A stretch of 64,000 bases of DNA from Draconibacterium sp963677455 (GCA_963677455.1 OY781971.1:3162001-3226000); one strand, 5' to 3'; counted from the stretch's first letter, positions 16,227 through 24,895 are shown. The notes: a model not told the origin generated them from the sequence alone. Numbers and translations: made by a program.

Positions 16227-17540
16227 TCATTTGTTATATTTCTCAATCCATTTTAGCACTGGGTCAACATTGTTTTTAAAGTTATCAAAACTCAACTCTA
16301 TTATGTCATCCGGGATAATGCTTTCCCGTTTATCTTTATTTGTATTTATCCCTTCTTTGGAACGAAAGACCTTAATTTTGTTTTTCTTATTGTAATAAAA
16401 GTATTTCGTTGAGTAAGTAATTTTCAATCCAGAGCTTGGTAGTCTAAAGCTTCGTGTCTCTCCAAAATGACTTGCCTTTCCTCCTGTTTCTTCACCTACC
16501 AAAATTGCTTTAGTTTTTTCTTGAAAATTTAGGGTATTAATTACGGCAGATGAAAATGTCTTTCTACCAACCAAAACAAATAATTTTCCTTTCTGGTTGA
16601 TTTCTTTAATTTTTGATAGTTCCTCAATAAACTTAGTGCCTTGAGTTGCACTTCCTCCTCCATTATACCTCATATCAAATACAAATTTCTTAATCGGTTT
16701 TTCCGAGATTGTTTTAAAAACCTTTTGTTTAAATTCCGAAAACGATGGCTTTTTATCGATTATGCCCTGAGGTTGTGAGAATTCCATTGCCAATTCTTTA
16801 CTATCACATCTATTATATTGAACAAAGTAAATTTCATTTTTTTCATCGTATTCCTCAACAAACCAATTGTTGGAACCATATAGCAATGGGCTAGAAGAAA
16901 TATTACTGAATAGAGTTGAATCTTTGTGACCTAACTTGACTTGATGCTGAAAAAACCGATTTGTTTCATTCGCAACTTCAAATTCTATAAATCCTTCTTC
17001 TTTAGCAACACATCCAAAATTATTCAATAACTGACCATAAATCAGCTGTAGGGGCACAAGGCTTTTAGTCAAAGCTTCATTTTCATCAGTAAACATGGTT
17101 TTCAAACTATCTACGAATTCTTCAATATTTAACCCTCCAATTCTAATAATTTTCTTCCCAAGCAATATTGAGTCTCGTTGATTTGTACTTATGATATAAA
17201 GTCCGTCTTTAAACCAGTAAGTACCAATTCCTATATTTTTGTCGGCATTAATAAATTTGACCCATCCGGCATTCGTGTGCGAGTCTCCCATTTTTGCAAG
17301 TATTTGCTGAATTTTCACAGCCACTTGCAAATCGGTTAGCTCAGGTAATTTTGCCAGTAAGGCATCAAGTTGTTTATTAAATTCATACTCACTGGTTTTA
17401 AAAAATATATTGATATGTTTCTGAGAAAGAGTATCTTTGAGATATTCAATGTCACTTTTCCAATCAATTTCTTTTTTTTCTTGCGAAAAACAAATAATAA
17501 CCGGATATAATAGAAACAGGAGAACAGCGATAATTTTCAT
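16227..17540 (-). CDS. Secreted S41 family peptidase 2 (cassette gene)
   Basis: 437 residues with a signal peptide (VLLFLLYPVIICFSQ). The S41 core is recognisable: FVFDMRYNGGGSATQGTKFI (about 290-310), then GKLFVLVGRKTFSSAVINTL, in which a Ser of the FSSA segment is the expected nucleophile, and KAILVGEETGGKASHFGE. The N-terminal part (about 25-200) is a helical/PDZ-like region with KKIIRIGGLNIEEF. It is related only distantly to the S41 protein in the neighbouring cassette. Probably a periplasmic or surface peptidase; substrate unknown. Its cassette is bounded by GTGCCTAAC-type ends on both sides, the clearest boundary pair in the array. Confidence 0.85.
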   Translation of the reverse strand: MKIIAVLLFLLYPVIICFSQEKKEIDWKSDIEYLKDTLSQKHINIFFKTSEYEFNKQLDALLAKLPELTDLQVAVKIQQILAKMGDSHTNAGWVKFINADKNIGIGTYWFKDGLYIISTNQRDSILLGKKIIRIGGLNIEEFVDSLKTMFTDENEALTKSLVPLQLIYGQLLNNFGCVAKEEGFIEFEVANETNRFFQHQVKLGHKDSTLFSNISSSPLLYGSNNWFVEEYDEKNEIYFVQYNRCDSKELAMEFSQPQGIIDKKPSFSEFKQKVFKTISEKPIKKFVFDMRYNGGGSATQGTKFIEELSKIKEINQKGKLFVLVGRKTFSSAVINTLNFQEKTKAILVGEETGGKASHFGETRSFRLPSSGLKITYSTKYFYYNKKNKIKVFRSKEGINTNKDKRESIIPDDIIELSFDNFKNNVDPVLKWIEKYNK

Positions 17541-17584
17541 TGATTTTTTTATAGAAGTAACTAATTGTTTTATTCATTCAGTAT

Positions 17585-17722
17585 GGTGCCTAACGGTTGG
17601 CACATGTTGTCGGGGCGGATTTCGGAGTGATTTTCCGTCCAATAGGATGGAAAATTGATGCGAGAGCCGCAGTTACAAAACCGCACCAACCCCGCTCTGA
17701 AATATCTACTTTGTTATAGGGC
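17585..17722 (-). repeat. attC-like site 8 (uninterrupted reference copy)
   Basis: Left end GGTGCCTAACGGTTGGCAC, right end CTACTTTGTTATAGGGCG. An inner perfect hairpin ATTTTCC.TCC AATA GGA.GGAAAAT lies at the centre. GCCTAAC matches RYYYAAC. The right end overlaps the stop codon of the thioredoxin-fold gene, as in true cassettes. Confidence 0.75.
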
Positions 17723-18931
17723 GTTTTTCCATTCTTCCATTTTTTTATTTGCATTCTCTATGTATTTTGGGTTGGTCTTTGGTTTTTCATGTTGTAAGCA
17801 TTCGTCCATTGCATTAATGGCATCCTGAGTATTTCCCATTTGTTTACAATAGTGAGCATAAATGTACAAGTTCTCGAAATCTTTATGCAAATCAACGCTT
17901 GTTTTTGCCAATGTGTTTCCAAAATCAATTTCAGTTTTATCTACCTTTTCAGAATTGGCAAGTATTATCCAAGCTGCTTTGTAATAGTTTTTCCAATCGT
18001 CATAGCCATATGTATGATATACATGTGCTTCTTTTATAAAATTTTTTAATTTCGATTTTGAGTCCTTTCGCCAACTTGCTCTCTCAATCCAAACTTCCAT
18101 ATCCACCTGGTGAATTACTCTATCACAAAGGGGATGCTTAGTTTCTCGTAGTTTTTTCTTCATTTTGTTTCGTTGAACATCGTTTGCCCACCAAGCCGAC
18201 CATTGATTAACCATAGAAACCCAACGACTGATTAGAAAATCATCAACTTCTTTAGTTCCTACACTTTCCCTAAATTCATCCTCATGAGTAAGAATATAAT
18301 TAAAGAAAGGACTTTTATAATGTGTCGTATTTTCCTTGAGTAATAACCATGTTTCAGAAGAAAACAATTTGTCTTGACTACAATTTGCAAGGTAAATGTT
18401 AATTAGAGAATCTTTTTCGGGAACATATCCAAAACTGAAATATTTACGCAGATTCTCTGAACTTAAATCTCCCTCATTTACTTTTTTATGATAATAATTA
18501 AAATTCTTCGATTCATTAAATGCGGTTTCTGCAATTTGGATAAACTCTTTCGGAGTTCTATAACCTTGGTATTTATGTTTTAAATTGCCATTACTATCAA
18601 AATACAGATATGCGGGATAACCACCTAGTAGATATTCAGAACTAAAATATGTCCCCAGACTGTCAGTATGAATATCCAAAGAAAGAGATACAAACAAATT
18701 ATTGTAATATTCTCCGACCTCGGTTGTATTCAAAACATTTTTATCCATCCTCACACAATGGGGGCAGCCCTTATAATGTAGATATATGAAAATTTTCTTG
18801 TTCTCTCTGGCTGCTTCTTGTTTTAGAACTTCAAGTTTTTCAAGTTCTCGAAATTTTATTCCTGATTCCTGTCCAAACAGAAGAATTTGTAGTCCTAATA
18901 AAAAATAGACAGTAATAAGAGATGTTTTCAT
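17714..18931 (-). CDS. Secreted thioredoxin-fold protein with CPHC motif (cassette gene)
   Basis: 405 residues with a signal peptide (LITVYFLLGLQILLFGQ). A thioredoxin-like domain spans about residues 30-140: IFIYLHYKGCPHCVRMDKNV places a CPHC redox motif (the DsbA-type dipeptide) at about 56-59, and GGYPAYLYFDSNG carries the cis-Pro strand. The C-terminal 250 residues are alpha-helical with a repeat-like section near the end (YAHYCKQMGNTQDAINAMDECLQ), TPR-like. It is likely a periplasmic thiol reductase or isomerase. Its stop codon lies inside attC-like site 8 (GCCCTATAAC). Confidence 0.8.
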   Translation of the reverse strand: MKTSLITVYFLLGLQILLFGQESGIKFRELEKLEVLKQEAARENKKIFIYLHYKGCPHCVRMDKNVLNTTEVGEYYNNLFVSLSLDIHTDSLGTYFSSEYLLGGYPAYLYFDSNGNLKHKYQGYRTPKEFIQIAETAFNESKNFNYYHKKVNEGDLSSENLRKYFSFGYVPEKDSLINIYLANCSQDKLFSSETWLLLKENTTHYKSPFFNYILTHEDEFRESVGTKEVDDFLISRWVSMVNQWSAWWANDVQRNKMKKKLRETKHPLCDRVIHQVDMEVWIERASWRKDSKSKLKNFIKEAHVYHTYGYDDWKNYYKAAWIILANSEKVDKTEIDFGNTLAKTSVDLHKDFENLYIYAHYCKQMGNTQDAINAMDECLQHEKPKTNPKYIENANKKMEEWKNAL

Positions 18932-19025
18932 TTTTTGTTTTTTAGATAGAACAAAGAAAAAGCAATAATATGTTAAGTCGATTTAAAACGATGAAAGTTT
19001 TGTTAAAATGGTACATTTTGCAAAA

Positions 19026-19278
19026 TGCCCTATAACGGCAGTCTGTCTAAAAAGTAAAATTAAGCCGTTGAGATTTCAATATTTCATTCTTTTTAAAGCC
19101 AGCTATCCAAATAATTCTTTCACGGGAAGAGGTTTTTAGACAGTCTGACGGTTGGTACATGTTGTCGGGGCGGATTTCGGAGCGCGTTCCTGTCCGGAGG
19201 ACACGGAACTGCGAAACGAGAATCCAGCGTACGACACACCACGACCCTCGCAATGCAATTTACAATTTGTTGGCAACC
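19026..19278 (-). repeat. attC-like site 9, interrupted by a MITE
   Basis: Left end GCCCTATAACGG, right end ACAATTTGTTGGCAACC. The conserved arm ACGGTTGGTACATGTTGTCG begins directly after the MITE. The inner hairpin GTTCCTGTCCGGAGGACACGGAAC is shared with site 7, but the right arm is of the site-4 type (CGCAATGCAATTTACAA), so the site looks mosaic. Confidence 0.73.
19039..19147. mobile_element. MITE-like element, copy 2
   Basis: 109 bp, same inverted termini as copy 1 and the same 4-bp flanking ACGG repeat (19035-19038, 19148-19151). It is inserted at exactly the same position of its attC-like site. 104 of 109 bases match copy 1. Confidence 0.8.
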
Positions 19279-19949
19279 GTAATTTTTTCATTTATTAATC
19301 TTTCTGCAGCTTTAATCGCAGAATTTTCATATGTATTTTTATCCTTAACTATCTCATTTAGCTTCTCCAAGGAATAATCTGAATATTTTTCGTAAAAATA
19401 ATCAATAAGCATTTTATCTTTATTACTTTGCCTTAGTTTTATGTCTTTGGTAGGGTCAAAAAAATTTGCAAAAGGAAAAGCGAGATGTCTCTTTATATCT
19501 ACTTCAAATGGAAATTCTTTTTGTTTTATTAATAATGAAGTAATGAAAACAATTTAAACATTTTTTAAATCTATTTGATAGTAATAATAACCACTCCAAA
19601 TGGAACTTCCGGCTCTTTCTAATCCAGTAGTCATAATTACTTGATTAATATCATTAACATCAATCTTAGTACTCTTATGATTTTCCATTATCTCAATTAA
19701 TTCGAGTGATTTATTAATAGTCAATTTTTTATTCTTGTCTGTTTTGTAATAGTTGAAATGAATTAAAATAACAGGGATTATCGCAAGTAAATAGCCTACA
19801 CAAAAAAAATAAATAACTAAATCATCTCTATTAGTTATCAAATGGCATAAAGCACCTATTAATAATCCGATAAGAATACCTATCAGTGTGTTTTTTAAAT
19901 TTCTAATATGACTCCAAAGATTTATTGTCATTTGCTGTGTCTTAGTCAT
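19260..19949 (-). pseudogene. Two-TM hypothetical protein split by an in-frame stop codon (cassette gene)
   Basis: Read from ATG 19949, a 131-residue frame ends at TAA 19556-19554 just after YYYYQIDLKNV. The same frame then stays open for 97 more codons to TAA at 19260-19262, giving protein-like sequence (FITSLLIKQKEFPFEVDIKR, LAFPFANFF, KAAERLINEKI). The simplest reading is one gene of about 229 codons broken by a nonsense mutation. The N-terminal part has two membrane helices (about 18-35 and 44-62). The final stop lies inside attC-like site 9, as expected for the intact cassette. Alternatives are a functional short protein or a sequencing error. Confidence 0.7.
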
Positions 19950-19955
19950 TTATTA

Positions 19956-20000
19956 TGGTTGCCAACTAGCATGTATATACACTTTTATAATATGGTATTG
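19956..20000 (-). repeat. Upstream boundary of the cassette array
   Basis: On the minus strand TATACATGCTAGTTGGCAAC ends 7 bp before the ATG of the first cassette gene. GTTGGCAACC is the same boundary word as the right end of site 9. The opposite arm could not be placed, so this may be the 3' half of another attC or of an attI-like site. Confidence 0.45.
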
Positions 20001-20542
20001 TCGTCGATGTTTCTTATTGTTTTTCAACAAACTATCTGTTTTTAAGTAATTGGAAGCGTTTACAAGCGCTTGTTGTCGCTTACAAATAGTTTTGCCTGCA
20101 TATTCCTTAAACTCGTGATACCCGGGGGCTGCGGCTAAATAGTTGCCTTTTATTTGCGGGTGCGTGTTCAATGCATTTGGTAATTTCTGGTTTTAGTGTC
20201 CTAAAAATAAACATAAAATCATTTCAAAAAGCGAATATCATTTAACGAAATGAGGAAAATCCGAAAAGAAAGCTGTTTGTATTTGATATTTTATCGCCTG
20301 TCATTCATTTCCCTCAAATAGTGTTTAATAATTGAGGCACCAGTGCGTTGTTCTTCTTATTATCATTTAATAATTGGCTCCCCGGCAAAGTTTCATTCAA
20401 TTATTGTTTGATAATTAGCCGGCAAAAGCCCGGCCGAAACAATTGGTATTTGTTATTTGCCTGTGTTGGGATATCCAAAAGACTTATGCCGAATAAATTG
20501 TAAAAAAGTCTTTTTACCAATGTTATTAGCCCTAACCGGAAT
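20000..20542. other. Non-coding stretch upstream of the cassette array
   Basis: No convincing gene. It holds a 12-bp palindrome ACAAGCGCTTGT (about 20061-20072) and three ~42-bp-spaced words TTTAATAATTG (20324, 20366) and TTTGATAATTA (20407). A 72-codon minus-strand frame (19953-20171, TTG start) has protein-like composition but runs into the array boundary. No integrase gene is present. Confidence 0.5.
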
Positions 20543-20701
20543 ATGACAAACAAGATGTTTACCAATCTGCAATGCCGATCGGTGGCACTAACCGCTGCCA
20601 TTAACCGCTCGAAAGCCGAAAGCGATTTGGAAGAAAAAAACGAAGAACAACGAGCGAAGAGGAAGAAGGAACTGAAGTTGTTGATTGATTTCAGTGTGTA
20701 G
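20543..20701 (+). CDS. Possible small charged protein
   Basis: 52 residues from ATG 20543. The C-terminal half is a highly charged helix (SKAESDLEEKNEEQRAKRKK) ending LKLLIDFSV. It is followed within 10 bp by a bidirectional terminator, which supports a plus-strand transcript ending here. No homology recognised; it could be non-coding. Confidence 0.35.
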   Translation: MTNKMFTNLQCRSVALTAAINRSKAESDLEEKNEEQRAKRKKELKLLIDFSV

Positions 20702-20704
20702 TAC

Positions 20705-20732
20705 GAAAAAGCATCCCCGGGGTGCCTTTTTT
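20705..20732. terminator. Bidirectional terminator between convergent units
   Basis: GAAAAAGCATCCCCGGGGTGCCTTTTTT: a GC-rich hairpin with A tract on one side and T tract on the other. Confidence 0.75.
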
Positions 20733-20789
20733 ATGGCGCAAACTTTACCACGCCCCACTACTGTAATTATATTTAATTGCCCCCGGTTT

Positions 20790-21794
20790 TCAGAAAAACA
20801 TATCCTTGTCGCGTTTGCCAAAGAAAATTCCGGCATCAATACGAATACGGTCGAGCAACTCCATTAAGTCGAGGCTTAGTTTCCAGGTCATGTCCGGGCT
20901 TTCAATTAATCCTTTGTCGAGGCATTCCATTACATGTTTGGCCTCGTGCTGGTAGCCCCGCCCCTCTGATTTTGCTTTAGGAATTACCACGGGTTCTTCA
21001 CCGGCTTTTACAATGGTAATATCGGTTGGAGTAAACCAGCGCGGATTAAGCACCAGGTAACCATTCTCGCACCAATATTCGGTTTGTGTTGGCGAGTGTG
21101 CCGCTAAACTCGAAGTAAGGTTTGCCATTTCGCCACCGGGGTATTTAAAAATCATGCTAATACTTTCTTCGGAACCCGTAGAACTGAAATCGGCAAATGT
21201 TTTAATCATTTTCGGAATTCCGAGCGAAGTAAGCGCGGCAAAAACAGGGTAAATACCAATATCGAGCAACGAACCTCCGCCAAGTTCTACATTGTACAGG
21301 CGTTTGTCTTCAATAAAAGGGGCATTAAAAGCAAAATCAGAACGCACGGTTTTTAATTTTCCGAGTTCGCCCGAATTGATAATTTCCAATGCTTTTCGGA
21401 AACTGGGCTGAAACATGGTCCAAAAGGCCTCCATCAAAAACGTATTGTTGGCTTTGGCAGCCTCAATCATTTCTTTTACTTCGTTGGCATTTAGCGAGAA
21501 TGCTTTTTCGCACAAAACCGCTTTTTTATGATTTAAACAAAGCAACGTGTGTTTGTGATGATGCGAGTGCGGCGTGGCAATATAAACCACATCTACTTTC
21601 GGGTCGGCCACCATTTCTTCGTAACTTCCGTATGCAGTTTCAAATCCGCACTCGTTAGCAAACTCCTGTGCACGGGCCAAATTGCGCGACGCTGCTGCAT
21701 AAAGATTAGCGTTTGGCAAAAGTTTTAAATCGTGCACAAATTTGCGGGCAATGTTACCGCAGCCCAGCACTGCCCAGTTATATTTTTTTTTCAT
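20790..21794 (-). CDS. Gfo/Idh/MocA family oxidoreductase
   Basis: 334 residues. The N-terminal Rossmann domain starts AVLGCGNIARKFVHDL (GxGxxA nucleotide motif) and continues with VYIATPHSHH and CEKAFSLNANEVKEM, the family's EKP-type catalytic motif with Ala in place of Pro. The C-terminal half is the dimerisation/substrate domain, with GGGSLLDIGIYPVFAALTSLG carrying the usual D..IY helix. Such enzymes oxidise or reduce sugars and related polyols with NAD(P). It is the last gene of an operon with a GH130 phosphorylase and an SSS symporter, so its substrate is probably a sugar released there. It ends 58 bp before a bidirectional terminator. Confidence 0.9.
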   Translation of the reverse strand: MKKKYNWAVLGCGNIARKFVHDLKLLPNANLYAAASRNLARAQEFANECGFETAYGSYEEMVADPKVDVVYIATPHSHHHKHTLLCLNHKKAVLCEKAFSLNANEVKEMIEAAKANNTFLMEAFWTMFQPSFRKALEIINSGELGKLKTVRSDFAFNAPFIEDKRLYNVELGGGSLLDIGIYPVFAALTSLGIPKMIKTFADFSSTGSEESISMIFKYPGGEMANLTSSLAAHSPTQTEYWCENGYLVLNPRWFTPTDITIVKAGEEPVVIPKAKSEGRGYQHEAKHVMECLDKGLIESPDMTWKLSLDLMELLDRIRIDAGIFFGKRDKDMFF

Positions 21795-21848
21795 GATAGC
21801 TTAATTTTGAAATTTACACCCAGTTAAAGTTTCGTATAGCATACGAAT

Positions 21849-23036
21849 TTAATATTTTCCCCGGTTTCTGTCGATTAGTTTATTAATTGTTTCAACACTG
21901 GCAGCCGAATGCAAACCATCTTCCGGCGTATTCAAACAATAATCGACCAAACGATCAACAGTAGAAGTTGCCACGTACATTCGCGTATCCGAGGCTCCAT
22001 AATAAATAAAAACCTCATCGTTTTCGTTCCTGATCCAGCCGTTGGCAAACAACACATTCGAAACATCACCAACGCGCTCCTCCCCTTCCGGTGCCATAAA
22101 ATAGCCACCCGGGCGGGCAATAACTTTCGATGGGTTCTTTAAATCGGTCATAAACATAAAAAGAACATAGCGTAAACCGGCAGCGCACCCCCGAACACCA
22201 TGTGCCAGGTGCAACCAGCCTTTTTCCGTTTTTATAGGAGCCGGCCCCTGCCCGTTTTTCAGTTCTTTTATGGTGTGGTAAACTTTCTCGTCGATGATTT
22301 TTTCTTCGGGTGCTTCTGCCTTAGTAATATCATCTACCAAAGCCCAACCGATTCCACCACCGCCGCCAACTTCAATAAAACCATCTTGCGGACGGGTGTA
22401 AAAAGCATACTTACCATCTACAAATTCGGGATGCAAAACCAGGTTGCGCTGCTGTCCATGATGCGAGATAAAGTCAGGCAAGCGTTCCCAATCAACCAGG
22501 TTTTTGGTACGGGCAATTCCTCCGCTGGCCGTTGCCATTGAGGTATCTCCGGCTGGTGCCATTTTATCTTTTCGTTCAGCACAAAACACGCCATAAATCC
22601 AACCGTCCTGGTGCTTTGTCAGTCGCATATCGTAAACATTTGTTTCCGGATCATCCGTTTCGGGCATAGTAACCGGCCGCTCCCAAAGCCGCCAATTGTC
22701 AATCCCGTTTGGGCTTTCGGCTACGGCAAAAAAAGACTTTCGATCCCAGCCTTCAACACGAGCAACCAACAGGTATTTTCCATCCATATAAAGTGCACCA
22801 CTGTTAAAGGTTGCATTTATCCCAATGCGTTGCATCAGGTATGGATTGGTGTCGTAATTTAAATCGTAGCGCCAATGCAAAGGTGCATGCGCCGCTGTTA
22901 GTATCGGGCGTTTATAGCGATGGTAAATACCGTTGAAATTACTGCTTCGCTTTTTATTCTTTTTAGCCAGAAATTTTTCGTGTTCAGCTTTTAGTTTTGC
23001 CAAACGGGCATTAAAAACATCTTTTCCAACTTTCAT
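21849..23036 (-). CDS. GH130 glycoside phosphorylase, mannosylglucose phosphorylase-like
   Basis: 395 residues, five-bladed beta-propeller of GH130 type and the length of subfamily-1 enzymes. Landmarks are FNSGALYMDGKYLLVARVEGWDRKSF (about 75-100), DDPETNVYDMRLT (acidic catalytic region), HHGQQRNLVLHPE, GGGGGIGWALVDD, WLHLAHGVRGC and YYGASDTRMYVATS. GH130_1 enzymes use phosphate to split 4-O-beta-mannosyl-glucose into mannose 1-phosphate and glucose in the cytoplasm, the last step of the Bacteroides mannan route. The adjacent sodium/sugar symporter gene fits uptake of that disaccharide. The exact disaccharide is inferred from family resemblance. There is no signal peptide. Confidence 0.9.
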   Translation of the reverse strand: MKVGKDVFNARLAKLKAEHEKFLAKKNKKRSSNFNGIYHRYKRPILTAAHAPLHWRYDLNYDTNPYLMQRIGINATFNSGALYMDGKYLLVARVEGWDRKSFFAVAESPNGIDNWRLWERPVTMPETDDPETNVYDMRLTKHQDGWIYGVFCAERKDKMAPAGDTSMATASGGIARTKNLVDWERLPDFISHHGQQRNLVLHPEFVDGKYAFYTRPQDGFIEVGGGGGIGWALVDDITKAEAPEEKIIDEKVYHTIKELKNGQGPAPIKTEKGWLHLAHGVRGCAAGLRYVLFMFMTDLKNPSKVIARPGGYFMAPEGEERVGDVSNVLFANGWIRNENDEVFIYYGASDTRMYVATSTVDRLVDYCLNTPEDGLHSAASVETINKLIDRNRGKY

Positions 23037-23068
23037 ATTGTTGATTTATTCAGAATAAAGTAAAACAA

Positions 23069-24895
23069 CTATTCTTCGGGAAGTGTATCCCACCACGTTT
23101 TCTTTAAAATTATTGCTGAAACCAGGGCAATTCCAATGGTAATCCAAATGGGCAGTGCATCTTTTAAAATAATATAGATTGGCAATGCTACCAATGCAGT
23201 TTGTGCGATTGTACCTACAACTACATTAAACATGTCGCGTTTAAAGTTACGGTTGGGCTGAAATTCAGGGTTCTCGGCCATAACCTTTTTACGTATCGGG
23301 CCCCAAAATCCCCAGGGTTTTACTGTTTTGTAGAAATCTTTCAGCGTTGCTTCATCGGTTGGTTTGGTTAAGAAAGTTCCGAGCAATGCACCAGCGAGGG
23401 AAATAATAAGCAACCAGGGGAAATAATACAAATCGAGCGTGTCGGTAATCCGTGGGAATATCAATGCGGGAATTAAACCAAACACCATTCCCCAAAAATA
23501 TCCGTAGCCATTAAAACGCCACCAGTACCATTTCAACACATTTGATACAACGTAACTGCCGTACAAACCAGAAACAATCCACTGCAACATACTATTTACA
23601 TCTTGCGCGAAAACACCAAATACGATGCTTACAATCACTACAACTACACCTGTAATGTAATTCATGTTTTTAATCTGTCGGTTATCGGCCTCGGGTTTCA
23701 GGTAACGCAAGTAAATATCGTTTACAATATAGGCCTGGGCAGCGTTTAAAGTTCCGGCAAAGGTTGAATTGAAGGCAGCCAGCAAACCAGCCAGCAAAAG
23801 CCCCATAAAGCCAACCGGCACAAACTCGGCAATGGCAGAAGGAAGTATTTGTTCGAAATCGATCTGCCCGGCAACCAAGAGGTTTAATTCATCATAATAC
23901 AGAATGGCCAGCACGGCAAAACCGGCAATCATAAAATACCGAATTGGCATTAACACTACCGACACAAAACCACTCATTTTTGCTGCGTCTTTTGGCGATT
24001 TCGTAGAAAGAATCTTCTGCATATCGTATGTTGGAGCAGGCCCCGCCATAGAAACCAGCACGCCTTTAAACAACATCATCATAAAGAAAATAGAGAAAAG
24101 CGAGTAGCCATCACTGGAGATTTTCGAATTTACTTCGGAAATTATCCCGTTCCAGTCGAGGTCATCCAATTTCCATCCGAAGAAAGGCGAATACCATCCA
24201 TCAGGCACGTTCAGCGTTTCAACAGCAAGTGCTTTCATGGCCAAAACGCCAATCAATATTGCGGAAATTGTCATTATTATGTACTGTAAAACATCGGCCC
24301 AAACAATACTGGCCATTCCGCCAAGTACAGCATAAAACACTGCAAAAAGAGTAAAAGCTATTCCGTAAATATGCGGTACATATTCCAGCGGAACGTTAAA
24401 AGGAATGTAAGGCGCCACAATGTCCCAGGGAATAAAAATCATAACAAATTTGCCTAAACCAATAAAACCATAGGCAAGATAGCCGAGGCATAAAATCAGC
24501 GCAAAAACAACCACTACCCCGTGCGACAAACTACTTTCAATCGACCGGCCAAAACGGGTGTTAATCCATTCGGCACCGGTTGTAACTTTCGAACGACGAA
24601 GCCAGATACTGAGGAAAACCATCAGGAATACCTGATTAAAAACCGGCCATAACCATGGAATCCAAATACTTTTTAATCCGTAAACAAAAAGCAACGTAAC
24701 AAGCCACATTGTTCCGGAAATATCAAACATTCCCGAAGCATTTGACAAGCCCAACATATACCAAGGCAATTTATTTCCACCAAGTAAGTAATTGGATTTA
24801 CTTTTTTGGGCCACCTTTTTCAGGACGAGACCAATAACAACAGTTGCAATAAGATAAGCGAAGATAATTACAATGTCGATCAGATTCAGTTTCAT
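23069..24895 (-). CDS. Sodium:solute symporter (SSS/SGLT family), sugar uptake
   Basis: 608 residues from ATG 24895. The frame extends 45 codons further upstream, but that part is not membrane-like and MKLNLIDIVIIFAYLIATVV is a normal SSS start. About 13-14 hydrophobic helices are present. SSS landmarks are LGGNKLPWYMLGLSNASGMF (about 37-56), TGAEWINTRFG, and GLLLAGLLAAFNSTFAGTLNAAQAYIVND, the Na+-site helix region. It imports a solute with sodium. First gene of the operon with GH130 and Gfo/Idh/MocA genes, so the likely cargo is a beta-mannoside such as mannosylglucose. Confidence 0.92.
   Translation of the reverse strand: MKLNLIDIVIIFAYLIATVVIGLVLKKVAQKSKSNYLLGGNKLPWYMLGLSNASGMFDISGTMWLVTLLFVYGLKSIWIPWLWPVFNQVFLMVFLSIWLRRSKVTTGAEWINTRFGRSIESSLSHGVVVVFALILCLGYLAYGFIGLGKFVMIFIPWDIVAPYIPFNVPLEYVPHIYGIAFTLFAVFYAVLGGMASIVWADVLQYIIMTISAILIGVLAMKALAVETLNVPDGWYSPFFGWKLDDLDWNGIISEVNSKISSDGYSLFSIFFMMMLFKGVLVSMAGPAPTYDMQKILSTKSPKDAAKMSGFVSVVLMPIRYFMIAGFAVLAILYYDELNLLVAGQIDFEQILPSAIAEFVPVGFMGLLLAGLLAAFNSTFAGTLNAAQAYIVNDIYLRYLKPEADNRQIKNMNYITGVVVVIVSIVFGVFAQDVNSMLQWIVSGLYGSYVVSNVLKWYWWRFNGYGYFWGMVFGLIPALIFPRITDTLDLYYFPWLLIISLAGALLGTFLTKPTDEATLKDFYKTVKPWGFWGPIRKKVMAENPEFQPNRNFKRDMFNVVVGTIAQTALVALPIYIILKDALPIWITIGIALVSAIILKKTWWDTLPEE

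Noticed and set aside
11181..19278. CRISPR array as explanation for the regularly spaced repeats
   Set aside because: Repeats are 100-150 bp, imperfectly palindromic and spaced by whole genes. There are no short identical repeats with unique spacers and no cas genes.
19953..20171. 72-codon minus-strand frame with protein-like composition upstream of the first cassette gene
   Set aside because: It has only a TTG start, contains a DNA palindrome, and its last codons are the cassette boundary sequence. Not strong enough to call a gene.
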